Assembly (NCBI RefSeq): GCF_002006345.1
Contig: NZ_LZZM01000154.1
Location: forward strand, 1 to 64,000
Direction of reading: 5' to 3'
Origin: Clostridium puniceum
GTDB taxonomy: Bacteria > Bacillota > Clostridia > Clostridiales > Clostridiaceae
DNA: 64,000 nucleotides
A program made the position numbers and the translations under genes. Positions 19,048 through 27,681 of the stretch are shown piece by piece. Below the pieces are notes generated by a model, which did not search any database, was not told the DNA's origin, and worked only from the letters and a program-made list of their open reading frames with translations. Numbering within the stretch: the first letter of the stretch is position 1; the number at the start of each line of letters is the position of its first letter.

Positions 19048-19288
19048 ATGAAAAATAGATGTTCTTGTTATGGATATTTAACAATTTCTGAAAAAGAATC
19101 ATGTGGATATACATCCAGTATGTTTTTGGGAGATAGATGGATTTTTGAAAGATAATAATCGGCACAGTTATGATAATCATAGGATTTCGATTAATAAGGC
19201 AAAAGCTAACTACAAAAAATAGGTGTGTGTGAAAGAAATAGTGCCACATGTTAGAAAACCTAAGCTGAAAGAAATAAATTTTTTATAA
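19048..19288 (+). pseudogene. CPCC-type cysteine-rich protein, frameshifted
   Basis: Reading from ATG 19048 gives MKNRCSCYGYLTISEKES, matching the CPCCGYLTISEK opening of the small CPCC cysteine-rich family with one Cys lost. The match then moves to another frame: HPVCFWEIDGFLKDNN, ISINKAKANYKK, an in-frame TAG, then VPHVRKPKLKE to TAA 19286. Order and spacing are those of an intact CPCC protein, but the frame is broken once and the zinc-ligand cysteines are partly gone. It is a clear remnant, not a working gene. Confidence 0.75.
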
Positions 19289-19368
19289 CAGCAAATGAAA
19301 TTCAAATAAAAACTAAATTATATGCCTTGCTAAGAATGAAGGTATACAAAATAAGGGGGAAGATTATT

Positions 19369-20229
19369 ATGAAAAATAGGACTAATGATTCACTAATGGC
19401 GCCATTATGGCTGATGTATCCTAATATTCCATGTGGAAGCATTGGATGGAGAATGGGATATGGAGAAGGTTATGCTATAGATTTTTATTCTTGGTTTAAT
19501 AAATTAGAAGAGGATGAAAAGAAAAAATATAGAGAAATGTTTCCAGAACCCAAAAGATGGGAAAGAGAAGATAACATTTATAGATATAATAATTATTGGA
19601 CATATATTTGGCAAGAGGATGGTAAGCCAGAATATGATTTGAATAAAGTTATTTTAGATTATAGATCTGGAAAGGGGTTAGAATGCATTTATTTTTGGGG
19701 GCATCATCCTAAAAAAGATAGATCTATTACAAAGTCTTGCTTTAGTCAGTGGTGGCAGAGCAGCTTTAATGTTGGACATGTTAAATATTTGTTTATGGAA
19801 CAATATATGATGGCAGAAAAAGCCAGACTTTTTGATGATAAAGAAATAGAAGAAAAGATTATGAGTAGTGATAATCCTAAAGAGATAAAGGCACTTGGAC
19901 GTAAAGTAAAAAATTTTGATGATAAAATTTGGAATAAAATTAAATACTCAATTGTTATAAATGGAAATTATAATAAGTTTATGCAAAATGAAAATTTAAA
20001 AACATTTCTTCTTTCTACACAAGATAAAATATTAGTAGAAGCAAGCCCTTATGATAATGTGTGGGGCATACAGATGTCTGAAGATGATGTGGATATTAAA
20101 AATCCAGAATTGTGGCGTGGAGAAAATTTACTTGGATTTGCATTAATGGAGGTAAGAAATGAAATAAAAAGAATATGCAAAAATAGTAGCATGATTGATT
20201 TTATTTCATTACATAAAAAATATAATTAG
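19369..20229 (+). CDS. NADAR family protein (YbiA-like N-glycosidase fold)
   Basis: A 286-residue protein. The first 105 residues are an unusual tryptophan/tyrosine-rich region (MAPLWLMYPNIPCGSIGWRM). Residues 107-280 carry NADAR motifs: IYFWGHHP, CFSQWW, LFMEQYMMAEKARLF, ALGRKVKNFDD, NGNYNKFMQN, LLSTQDKILVEASPYDNVWG and the closing NLLGFALMEVR. NADAR enzymes hydrolyse N-glycosidic bonds, for example in a riboflavin-pathway intermediate or ADP-ribose derivatives. I start it at ATG 19369 (GGGGGAAG upstream), not at the upstream in-frame ATG. It sits alone among pseudogenes, directly before the UvrA-like pair. A role in nucleotide-damage clearance or phage defence is possible but unproven. Confidence 0.85.
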   Translation: MKNRTNDSLMAPLWLMYPNIPCGSIGWRMGYGEGYAIDFYSWFNKLEEDEKKKYREMFPEPKRWEREDNIYRYNNYWTYIWQEDGKPEYDLNKVILDYRSGKGLECIYFWGHHPKKDRSITKSCFSQWWQSSFNVGHVKYLFMEQYMMAEKARLFDDKEIEEKIMSSDNPKEIKALGRKVKNFDDKIWNKIKYSIVINGNYNKFMQNENLKTFLLSTQDKILVEASPYDNVWGIQMSEDDVDIKNPELWRGENLLGFALMEVRNEIKRICKNSSMIDFISLHKKYN

Positions 20230-20547
20230 CATAGTAGCTATTATGAATATTAGTATGTATGATTGGCAATCTTAAATACTATTTTCCATCATTCATATAA
20301 TATTAAGACAAAATATAAAATAATCCAATTTCGGAATATTATAATCAAATTCTATTGGAAAGAGATCAAGGAGATTATGAAAATTGATGGAGCAATTAAA
20401 AGGTGGCATTGTTATTTAGTTAGTTATGGCTACAATGTTAAGAAAAAAGATACTATTAAAAATAAAGGAAAAAGAAAAGTTAGATAAGTGGCAAGACATT
20501 TTTATTCAAGTTAAATGATGATTCATTATATTATAAGGGGTAAAAAT
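20230..20547 (+). other. Intergenic with degraded coding sequence
   Basis: A 74-codon open frame (20263-20487, TTG start) is present, but it has no ribosome binding site and a Lys/Ile-rich composition. A second frame gives YYNQILLERDQGDYEN near 20329-20380, which looks more protein-like, then stops. I read the stretch as the residue of a lost gene. No terminator is visible. Confidence 0.35.
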
Positions 20548-22914
20548 ATGGAAGAGTTTATAAAAATTAATGGTGCTAAAATTCACAATTTAAAAAATAT
20601 CGATGTTAAGATTCCTAAAAATAAGCTTACTGTTATTACAGGAGTTTCTGGAAGTGGTAAGTCTAGTCTTGCTTTTGATACGCTTTATGAAGAGGGGAAA
20701 CGAAGATATTTGATGTTTTCTGGAACACAATTTATGGTTGATGCGATTCCAAGCTTTGATAGCATTACCGGAATGTCTCCAACAGTTGCAGTTGAACAAA
20801 GGATAATTCGTCAATCAAACCCACGAAGCACTGTGGGTACACGTACTAAAATAAGTAATATGCTTGCTGTGTGTTTTTCAACTTTTGGTAAACGTGATGT
20901 ACCGTTTGATGATGGTATTCCACTTGCAATGGAAATGTTTCAAAAAAATTCACCAAAAGGAATGTGCGTTAAGTGTTTAGGAAAGGGGCAAATATTTAAG
21001 CTTGATGAAGAGAAACTTTTTAGTGATAAATCAAAAGCTATAGATGAACTAGTATTTGGCGTAGCTAAACGAGGAAGTACAAGGAGAATGATAGATGCTT
21101 TTTGCAAATATTATAATTTATCAATAAATCAAAAAGTTTGCACTTTAACTGAGGAACAATTTCAATCTTTGATTTATGGGGATGGAGGTAAAACAATATT
21201 TCCTGGATTTATACCTTGGATAATGCAAATAATAGGTGGAGAAAATGGTAGGCTAAGATACTTATTGATGGAAGATAACTGCTTAAGTCTAGAAAATTGT
21301 CCAAAGTGTAGTGGAACAGGACTTGGTGAACAAGCAATTCATACAACTGTTGGAGACAAAACTATTACAGAGCTTGAAAATATGTATATTAAAGATCTTG
21401 TTGAATTTTTACAGTTGCAAAAGAATAATTTATCAGGAGCAACTTTAATTAGTGAAATTATTACAAAGCTTGAGTGCATGGTTGATGTTGGGCTGCATCA
21501 TCTATCACTTTCACGTCCTGTGCCAACTCTGTCAGGTGGAGAAATACAGCGTTTATTTCTTGCTTCATTTATAATTGCAGAAATAGACTCTATTATATTT
21601 ATTTTTGATGAACCAACAATAGGATTGCATGAGGTTGAAAAAGAAAAGCTTATCAGTATTATTAAGAATTTGGTGAAATGCGGAAATACAGTAGTTGCAG
21701 TGGAGCATGATGAAAACTTTATGAAATCAGCAGATTATATTTTAGACTTAGGACCAGATGCAGGAATTTTGGGAGGCGAGAAAATATTTCAGGGTAGTTA
21801 TAGCGAATTTATGTTATGTAAGAATTCAAAAACTGCTCCATATTTATCAGGTGCAAAAACTATATCTATTAAAACGAAATATAAACCTATTGATGCAAAA
21901 AAACTGCTTACAATAGAAAATGCTAAACTTCACAATCTACAAAATGTTTCATTAGATATTCCTTTGGGACTTATTATTGGAGTGGCAGGAGTTTCAGGTA
22001 GTGGAAAATCGAGTTTAATTTCAGATACTTTAGTTCCTAAATTAAAGGAGATTTTAAAAACAAAATTTTCTAAAGAGGAGGATCAAGAGGAGGAAGAAGA
22101 TCATGAAGAATATAGTGATGTTGTAATTACTGGAATAGAACATATTAATAAGTGTATTGTTGTTGATCAAAAGTCTATTGGCAGAAGTAGAACTTCATGT
22201 CCTGCAACATATGTTGGAATTTTTGACCGAATTAGAAAATTACTTGCAAACACTCCAGAAGCTATAGAAAACGAGTATACTGCAGGTTTATTTAGTGTAA
22301 ATTCCAAAGGAGGATGTCATGCTTGTAAAGGTGATGGTATTATTCATCATTATGTTGGTTTTGGTAATTTTATTGATCTTGATTGTGAACATTGTGGTGG
22401 AACTGGGTTTGTTGAAGAAGCAATGGAAATTAAACTTAATGGTAAAGATATTAAGGAAATTCTTGAAATGAGTGTTTTAGAAGCTGTAAATTTTTTTAAA
22501 GACATAGATAAAGCTATTTACAATATACTTGCAACCTTAAATAGAGTAGGTTTAGGTTACATAAAACTCGGACAAAAGACACCAACTATTTCTGGTGGTG
22601 AAGCACAACGGATAAAGCTTGCAAAGGAACTGGGAAAGAAACAAGTTAAGAGCAGTTTGTATATTTTAGATGAGCCAACAACTGGATTATCCATTGCTGA
22701 TAGTGAAAAGCTTATTTTCTTAATGCAGGAACTTTGCGATAGTGGAAATACTATAATTGTCACGGAACATGATCCAATTGTACTTAGTAATTGCGATTAT
22801 ATAATAGAAATGGGACCAGGCGGGGGAAGCGATGGAGGATATGTTATTGCTACTGGAACTCCGCTGGAGCTTAAAGTTAATGAAAAATCAATTATAGGAA
22901 GGTATTTAATATGA
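20548..22914 (+). CDS. UvrA-like excinuclease subunit A paralogue
   Basis: A 788-residue double ABC ATPase, about 150 residues shorter than housekeeping UvrA. First half: Walker A GVSGSGKSSLAFDT (32-45), signature LSGGEIQRLFLA, Walker B IFIFDEPTIGLHE. Second half: GVSGSGKSSLIS, ISGGEAQRIKLA, LYILDEPTTGLS. Zinc-type CxxCxGxG pairs are present (CVKCLGKG, CPKCSGTG; CHACKGDG, CEHCGGTG). The UvrB-interaction region is reduced, as in UvrA2/DrrC-like paralogues that help cells tolerate DNA-binding drugs. The start ATG 20548 has AAGGGG seven bases upstream. It overlaps the next gene by four bases (ATGA), so the two are co-translated. It could instead serve ordinary nucleotide excision repair. Confidence 0.88.
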   Translation: MEEFIKINGAKIHNLKNIDVKIPKNKLTVITGVSGSGKSSLAFDTLYEEGKRRYLMFSGTQFMVDAIPSFDSITGMSPTVAVEQRIIRQSNPRSTVGTRTKISNMLAVCFSTFGKRDVPFDDGIPLAMEMFQKNSPKGMCVKCLGKGQIFKLDEEKLFSDKSKAIDELVFGVAKRGSTRRMIDAFCKYYNLSINQKVCTLTEEQFQSLIYGDGGKTIFPGFIPWIMQIIGGENGRLRYLLMEDNCLSLENCPKCSGTGLGEQAIHTTVGDKTITELENMYIKDLVEFLQLQKNNLSGATLISEIITKLECMVDVGLHHLSLSRPVPTLSGGEIQRLFLASFIIAEIDSIIFIFDEPTIGLHEVEKEKLISIIKNLVKCGNTVVAVEHDENFMKSADYILDLGPDAGILGGEKIFQGSYSEFMLCKNSKTAPYLSGAKTISIKTKYKPIDAKKLLTIENAKLHNLQNVSLDIPLGLIIGVAGVSGSGKSSLISDTLVPKLKEILKTKFSKEEDQEEEEDHEEYSDVVITGIEHINKCIVVDQKSIGRSRTSCPATYVGIFDRIRKLLANTPEAIENEYTAGLFSVNSKGGCHACKGDGIIHHYVGFGNFIDLDCEHCGGTGFVEEAMEIKLNGKDIKEILEMSVLEAVNFFKDIDKAIYNILATLNRVGLGYIKLGQKTPTISGGEAQRIKLAKELGKKQVKSSLYILDEPTTGLSIADSEKLIFLMQELCDSGNTIIVTEHDPIVLSNCDYIIEMGPGGGSDGGYVIATGTPLELKVNEKSIIGRYLI

Positions 22915-23870
22915 GTTATGAGTGGCAGTTTTCTTCTCCAGAAGAGGAAGGAATAGATAGCAAGATGTTAAATGGTATTGATGATTATATAAAACAAAAA
23001 AGATATAAACTTATAAACAGTATTCTTGTTATAAAAAATGAAAAAATTATCTTCGAACATTATTATAATAAATTTAATGAAAACAGCAAAAATAATATTA
23101 AATCAATATGGAAGAGTATTTTATCAATTACGTTAGGAATTTGTCTCGATAAAGGGATAATAAAGAATATGGATGAACCTATTATGAATTATCTTCCTGA
23201 ATTTGCTCAAAACAATCATATGTATCATAAATCAATAACTATTAGACACTTGCTAACAATGTCATCAGGAATATATTGGAATTCTGGGATACATTATCAC
23301 TGTCCAATGATGATACAAATGATGAGGACAAATAGTTGGCTATACCATATATCAGATGTTGCAATGAGTGATTATCCAGGAAATAAATTTGTTTATAAAG
23401 AATGGGATGTAATTCTGCTTTCTGCTGTCATTGGTAAAGCTGCAAGGAGAACTGCTTATGAAATATGCAAGGAGTTTTTATATGAGCCACTTCGTATAGA
23501 AAGTAGACCTTGGCCATGCAGCCCAGACAATATATCGTACACAGTAATGAATGGGGAAAAAAACTCAGATTTATCTGCAAGAGATTTGGGAAAAATAGGT
23601 TTATTATTTTTAAATAAGGGCATGTTTAATGATCAAAGAATTATATCAGAAGGTTATATAAAACAAGCAATATCAGCTAGTAAAGCTAGCTTTGGATATG
23701 GCTATCTATGCTGGCTTTTTGATGGATGGTATTCTTGTCGTGGTTTTGGAGGACAAGAAGTAAATGTGTATCCTAATAATAAACTTATTACAGTAATTCA
23801 AGCAACAGCAACTTCATCTAGCAAATTATATGGAGATATTAGTAATGAAATATTAAAATCTTTAAACTAA
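22911..23870 (+). CDS. Serine hydrolase of the beta-lactamase / penicillin-binding fold
   Basis: A 319-residue class C-like protein. The nucleophile motif SxxK is SIWK in NIKSIWKSILSI (about residue 65). The second motif, usually YxN, is YKE in FVYKEWD. The third is RGFGGQ near the C terminus, corresponding to HTG/KTG. HLLTMSSGIYW is the conserved stretch of the family. No signal peptide is seen, so it acts in the cytosol. Such proteins are esterases, amidases or peptidases more often than true beta-lactamases. The ATGA overlap with the UvrA-like gene suggests a shared task, for example detoxifying and sequestering a drug; this is inference. Confidence 0.87.
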   Translation: MSYEWQFSSPEEEGIDSKMLNGIDDYIKQKRYKLINSILVIKNEKIIFEHYYNKFNENSKNNIKSIWKSILSITLGICLDKGIIKNMDEPIMNYLPEFAQNNHMYHKSITIRHLLTMSSGIYWNSGIHYHCPMMIQMMRTNSWLYHISDVAMSDYPGNKFVYKEWDVILLSAVIGKAARRTAYEICKEFLYEPLRIESRPWPCSPDNISYTVMNGEKNSDLSARDLGKIGLLFLNKGMFNDQRIISEGYIKQAISASKASFGYGYLCWLFDGWYSCRGFGGQEVNVYPNNKLITVIQATATSSSKLYGDISNEILKSLN

Positions 23871-24111
23871 ATTTTTATATTTATACATATTGTTCTGATA
23901 TTTAATGAGTTGGATACAAAAAATAGAATGAAATAAATAACATTAAAAAAATAAAGTAAAACTATCTTTTGAAGAATGTGTGCTTTATTTATAAAATGTT
24001 GTATAATTGTATCCATATTATACATATAAGATAAGGATAGGCTTTATTATAGATGAAAACTAAATAATTTCAAGAATTATTTAGTGAGTTTAAGTAATGG
24101 TGGTGGTAAAT

Positions 24112-25266
24112 ATGGCAGTTACAGTAGGAAAGTTATTTGGAAATGGAACAGTTTTGTATCAAATGAAATTACTTGCAGGCCAAAAAGGACTCAATAATCT
24201 TGTAGAATGGGTTCACATTATTGAAAATGATGAAGTAAGTCAATTTCTTCATGGAAATGAAGTTGTATTTACATCTGGTATTCTTAACAATTATGACGGC
24301 TGGTTACTTGAATATGCAAAAAAACTTTATGCAGCAGGAACAAGTGCTTTTGTAGTAAATATTGGACCATATACAAAATTAATTCCAAAGGAAGTAATGG
24401 AATACTGCAATGAAGTGAAAATGCCTTTATATACCATTCCATGGGAGACAAGAATGGTTGATGTAACAAGAGATATTTGTTATCGTATTATGCAAAAAGA
24501 ACAAGTAGAAATAAGTATAGCAGCAACTATTAAAAATATTATATTTAAAGTTGGTGATTTAGAAACACAAATTTTACAAATGGAGAGATATGGATATTTA
24601 AGAGACAGTCAGTTTTGTTTTATTGTTATGTCCTTTGATAATGAAAAGGATCCTGACAAAGACTTTAATATGAAAAGATTAAAAATGTATTCGGAAAGAA
24701 TAGCAAGGAGTATTAATGAATTATATATATCTTTTTCATATAATGAATACTTAGTTTTAGTTCTTGTTAATTATGGAAACTATGATGTTGATAACTTTGT
24801 AAATTCTTTCTTTAAGAATTGGAAACGGCATCCATGGAAAGTATATATAGGAATTAGTGAAAATAAAGAAGGAATTAAAGCGCAAGATGAAAATTTCAAA
24901 AAGGCATTAACTGCAATGAAAATGGCTAAAAGACAAGATAAGCAAGTAGTATTTTATACAAAACTCGATATTTATAAATTGCTTTTAAACTCAAAAGATG
25001 ATGAGATTTTAAAGAATTATTACGAAGAGACGTTAGGTAAATTAGAGAAATATGATAAAGAAAATAATACAAATTTAATGGAATTTTTAGATATATATTT
25101 AAAAAATAGCGGAAATGTGCAGTTGGTAGCAGAAAAACAATATATTCATAGAAATACAGTAAATAATCAATTAAAAAAAATTGAAAAGATTACTAATCAT
25201 AACCCTTTAAATTTAGAAGAAAAATTAAAATTTACTTTAGCGTTTTATATAAGAGAGATAATTTAA
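24112..25266 (+). CDS. PucR-family transcriptional regulator
   Basis: A 384-residue regulator. The N-terminal PucR domain (about 1-125: TVGKLF, GLNNLVEWVHIIENDEV, VVFTSGI) is followed by a GGDEF-like middle part and a C-terminal helix-turn-helix (LVAEKQYIHRNTVNNQLKKI, about 340-360). PucR-type proteins control purine and related nitrogen catabolism. Its place before the pyrimidine degradation genes makes it their likely activator or repressor. I start at ATG 24112 because GGTGGTGG lies just before it; the in-frame ATG 24097 has no such signal. The gene is followed within 23 bases by a perfect palindrome that may be an operator. Confidence 0.9.
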   Translation: MAVTVGKLFGNGTVLYQMKLLAGQKGLNNLVEWVHIIENDEVSQFLHGNEVVFTSGILNNYDGWLLEYAKKLYAAGTSAFVVNIGPYTKLIPKEVMEYCNEVKMPLYTIPWETRMVDVTRDICYRIMQKEQVEISIAATIKNIIFKVGDLETQILQMERYGYLRDSQFCFIVMSFDNEKDPDKDFNMKRLKMYSERIARSINELYISFSYNEYLVLVLVNYGNYDVDNFVNSFFKNWKRHPWKVYIGISENKEGIKAQDENFKKALTAMKMAKRQDKQVVFYTKLDIYKLLLNSKDDEILKNYYEETLGKLEKYDKENNTNLMEFLDIYLKNSGNVQLVAEKQYIHRNTVNNQLKKIEKITNHNPLNLEEKLKFTLAFYIREII

Positions 25267-25288
25267 AATTTTCCATTTATGATGAATA

Positions 25289-25302
25289 TGTGCATATGCA
25301 CA
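25289..25302. repeat. Palindrome TGTGCATATGCACA after pucR-like gene
   Basis: A 14-base perfect palindrome 22 bases after the stop of the PucR-type gene. Almost the same sequence lies 7 bases after the stop of the next gene (27262-27275). The two also share a downstream terminator motif, so the pair looks like a duplicated regulatory block, possibly operators for the PucR-type protein. Confidence 0.55.
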
Positions 25303-25378
25303 ATATAATATGGTCATATGCTTATTGAAAAGTATATAGATAAAGAGTTATAATTTCCCATATAAATATATAGGCAAC

Positions 25379-25410
25379 GGAGCTTGTTAAATAGAACAAG
25401 TTCTTTTTTT
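25379..25410 (+). terminator. Intrinsic terminator after the PucR-type gene
   Basis: 25379-25388 (GGAGCTTGTT) pairs with 25395-25404 and runs into seven T. It is preceded by GCAACGG, as is the terminator at 27372. Confidence 0.8.
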
Positions 25411-25515
25411 ATACCCTTAAATAGATATATATTCAGATTTAATTATTTAGTAAGATTAAATTTAATAATTTTTTCATATAAAGTATTTTTTACAATATAT
25501 ATTTATATCGTATAT

Positions 25516-25551
25516 AAGCTGAATTTTATAATTTTTAATTAAATTCAGCTT
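25516..25551. repeat. Inverted repeat before the chemoreceptor gene
   Basis: A perfect 11-bp inverted repeat, AAGCTGAATTT (25516-25526) with AAATTCAGCTT (25541-25551), with no T-run after it. It may be a leader structure or binding site for the following gene. Confidence 0.5.
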
Positions 25552-25637
25552 GAAGGAGTAGAAAAAAGGAAAGGGTGATTAAATCAAATTTACAAAATTA
25601 AAGTGTTATTATAAATAATAAAATTAACAATTAATGT

Positions 25638-25669
25638 AAAAAGGTTGATAAATTCACAGCCTTTTTATA
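25638..25669 (+). terminator. Second terminator-like hairpin upstream of the chemoreceptor gene
   Basis: 25638-25647 (AAAAAGGTTG) pairs with 25657-25666 (CAGCCTTTTT). It lies 75 bases before the next start codon, so transcripts entering from upstream must pass it. It may work as an attenuator. Confidence 0.6.
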
Positions 25670-25742
25670 TTAAAATACATTTAATTATTATAATTTCTAA
25701 GCTGATTAAAATTTAACTATATGAAATAGGATGGTGATAATA

Positions 25743-27254
25743 ATGAAAATTGATATTTTAACCATAATAGAGTTTATTATAATAGTTATATTAATTATTA
25801 TGCTTATAACTCAGAAAATAAAGAGTAAAAAAATTAAAGATAAATGCAATACTGCAATACAAAAAATAGTAGAGGGTAATTTTACATCTAGACTAACAGA
25901 AAACAAAGAAATTAATAATAGATTTATACCGATAACGAAAAAACTCTTATTTTGGGTATATAGTACATTAAAATCTTCAACAGAAATTTCAGAGCAAATA
26001 AACCATGTTTACAATTGTTCGAAGAAATCAATTAAAACTTCGGGAGAAATAAAAAACAAGTTTATTAAACTTGATAAAAAATCTAAAGACACGCTTCTTT
26101 ATTTAGAAGAATTAAATAATCTTTCAAAAGAAAACTATGATTCCCAAAAAAATATCTATAATTTATCAAATAATGCATCTGAAACAGCAAGTCAAACAGA
26201 TAATTTTATAAAGTCTGGAAGTAATACTGTAGAAATTGCTGTTAACATCCTTGATGACATGAATACGAACATAGAAAATTTAACAAAATATATAGATAAT
26301 TTATCAAGTATAACAAATAATGTTGATGATATGGCGCAACTAATAAATAAACTTTCTGGAAATATAAATTTATTATCGTTAAATGCAGCAATTGAAGCTG
26401 CAAGAGCTGGTGAAGCTGGTAAAGGATTCTCGGTTGTAGCTTCAGAAATAGGAAAGCTCGCAGATGAAAGCTCTGAATATGCAAAAAATATTAAAAATAA
26501 TATATCAGAAATTAATATTAGAACTAAGGAAGTAGGAGATGCTATGAGTCTTTTATCAGAAAAGAGAAAAGAAGCTTTTGATTCAACTGATTCTATAAAA
26601 AATTATTTCAATGAAATAAATAAAGAAATTACATATATAATTTCTTCTGTACATACAGTATCTAAAAAAATTGAAGAAGGTTTTGAGTTTAATAAAGAAA
26701 TTAAAATAACCTCTGAAAATGTTGCAAAATTTTTTGATGAATTTAATAATGAACTTGAATTAATTAATAAGGATGTAGAAAATCAATATGAAATAGAAAC
26801 TTCAAATACTTCAAGTTGTGATAATATGTTAAGTTCTATAAGGACTATGCTTGAATTTACTCAAGAATTTGAAAATATAATAGCTAATAAGCTTATAGAA
26901 CAATGCAGTGTAATTTCAGAAAAAATATCAAGAGGTGAATTAAATATTAATAATATTAATGAATATTGCAGGGAGAATGGTATATCAGAAGTTTATATAA
27001 CAGATGATGATGGAGTAACAGTAATCACAAACAATGTTTCAACTATGGGCTTTAGATTCCCGGAGGATGAGATGACTCAGGCACATGTATTTAGGAAAGT
27101 ACTTAAGGATAGAAATACGATAATAAAACAAAATTTTCAAAAAAGGGACTTTGATGATAGATATTTTAAATATGTAGCTATTTCAAGACAGGATTCTATT
27201 GGAATAGTACAAGCAGGTTTAGATGTAGAAGATATACTATCCTTAAAAATATAA
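25743..27254 (+). CDS. Methyl-accepting chemotaxis-type protein with C-terminal sensor domain
   Basis: A 503-residue protein with one N-terminal membrane helix (about residues 4-23), a short linker, a long coiled-coil signalling domain and a C-terminal globular domain. The hairpin tip is recognisable as [20 protein letters not shown], followed by [17 protein letters not shown]. From about residue 385 comes a PAS/Cache-like domain ([39 protein letters not shown]). Classical receptors have the sensor at the N terminus; here it is after the signalling domain and faces the cytosol. I start at ATG 25743 with GGTGAT five bases before. Its place inside the pyrimidine locus suggests that it senses a pathway metabolite. 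Confidence 0.85.
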   Translation: MKIDILTIIEFIIIVILIIMLITQKIKSKKIKDKCNTAIQKIVEGNFTSRLTENKEINNRFIPITKKLLFWVYSTLKSSTEISEQINHVYNCSKKSIKTSGEIKNKFIKLDKKSKDTLLYLEELNNLSKENYDSQKNIYNLSNNASETASQTDNFIKSGSNTVEIAVNILDDMNTNIENLTKYIDNLSSITNNVDDMAQLINKLSGNINLLSLNAAIEAARAGEAGKGFSVVASEIGKLADESSEYAKNIKNNISEINIRTKEVGDAMSLLSEKRKEAFDSTDSIKNYFNEINKEITYIISSVHTVSKKIEEGFEFNKEIKITSENVAKFFDEFNNELELINKDVENQYEIETSNTSSCDNMLSSIRTMLEFTQEFENIIANKLIEQCSVISEKISRGELNINNINEYCRENGISEVYITDDDGVTVITNNVSTMGFRFPEDEMTQAHVFRKVLKDRNTIIKQNFQKRDFDDRYFKYVAISRQDSIGIVQAGLDVEDILSLKI

Positions 27255-27261
27255 TGCTGAT

Positions 27262-27275
27262 TGTGCATCTGCACA
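27262..27275. repeat. Palindrome TGTGCATCTGCACA after the chemoreceptor gene
   Basis: Arms TGTGCA and TGCACA separated by two bases, starting 8 bases after the stop codon. It is a near-copy of the palindrome at 25289, and each copy is followed within about 100 bases by a GCAACGGAGC terminator. Confidence 0.55.
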
Positions 27276-27371
27276 TGTAAGATTAGTCACTTGATTATTG
27301 TAAAAGATGATAATGCTAGTATATAATAAAAACAACTTAAAGAAACCGAATTTATATATAGATAAAGCAAC

Positions 27372-27406
27372 GGAGCTTGTTCAATTGAATAAGTTCTGTT
27401 TTTTTA
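27372..27406 (+). terminator. Intrinsic terminator after the chemoreceptor gene
   Basis: 27373-27382 (GAGCTTGTTC) pairs with 27387-27396 (GAATAAGTTC) around an AATT loop, then TGTTTTTTT. It is the same type as the terminator at 25379. The 275 bases up to the aminotransferase gene hold no ORF; I see no further clear structure. Confidence 0.8.
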
Positions 27407-27681
27407 TATTTATAGGAATTTGCAGTAAAAGTAAAGACTTAGGATAATCTTACAAATCAGAGATAAGCTAATGAAGGGAATTTAGTAATTGATTTATTAA
27501 ATATAGTATTAAATTTGTGCAGCATGAATATTTAATAATATGCACTATATCTTGTTTTTTATTATCTTAATTGTGAATTGTGAAGAATTTTGAATTATCA
27601 AAGACATATTGTTAATTAAAAAGTTTGGTAAACATATTTTCTTCTAAAAATATAAATTAGAAATGAAGGAGTGTATGAAAC

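Noticed and set aside
20263-20487. 74-codon ORF before the UvrA-like gene
   Set aside because: TTG start without ribosome binding site and low-complexity Lys/Ile content. A competing frame looks more protein-like, so I treat the stretch as decayed DNA.
22911-23870. True beta-lactamase conferring antibiotic resistance
   Set aside because: No signal peptide and an altered second motif (YKE). A cytosolic esterase or amidase is more likely.
24112-25266. Reading the regulator as a sugar-diacid regulator (CdaR)
   Set aside because: It has the N-terminal PucR domain and lies with pyrimidine genes; the shared C-terminal helix-turn-helix alone does not support CdaR.
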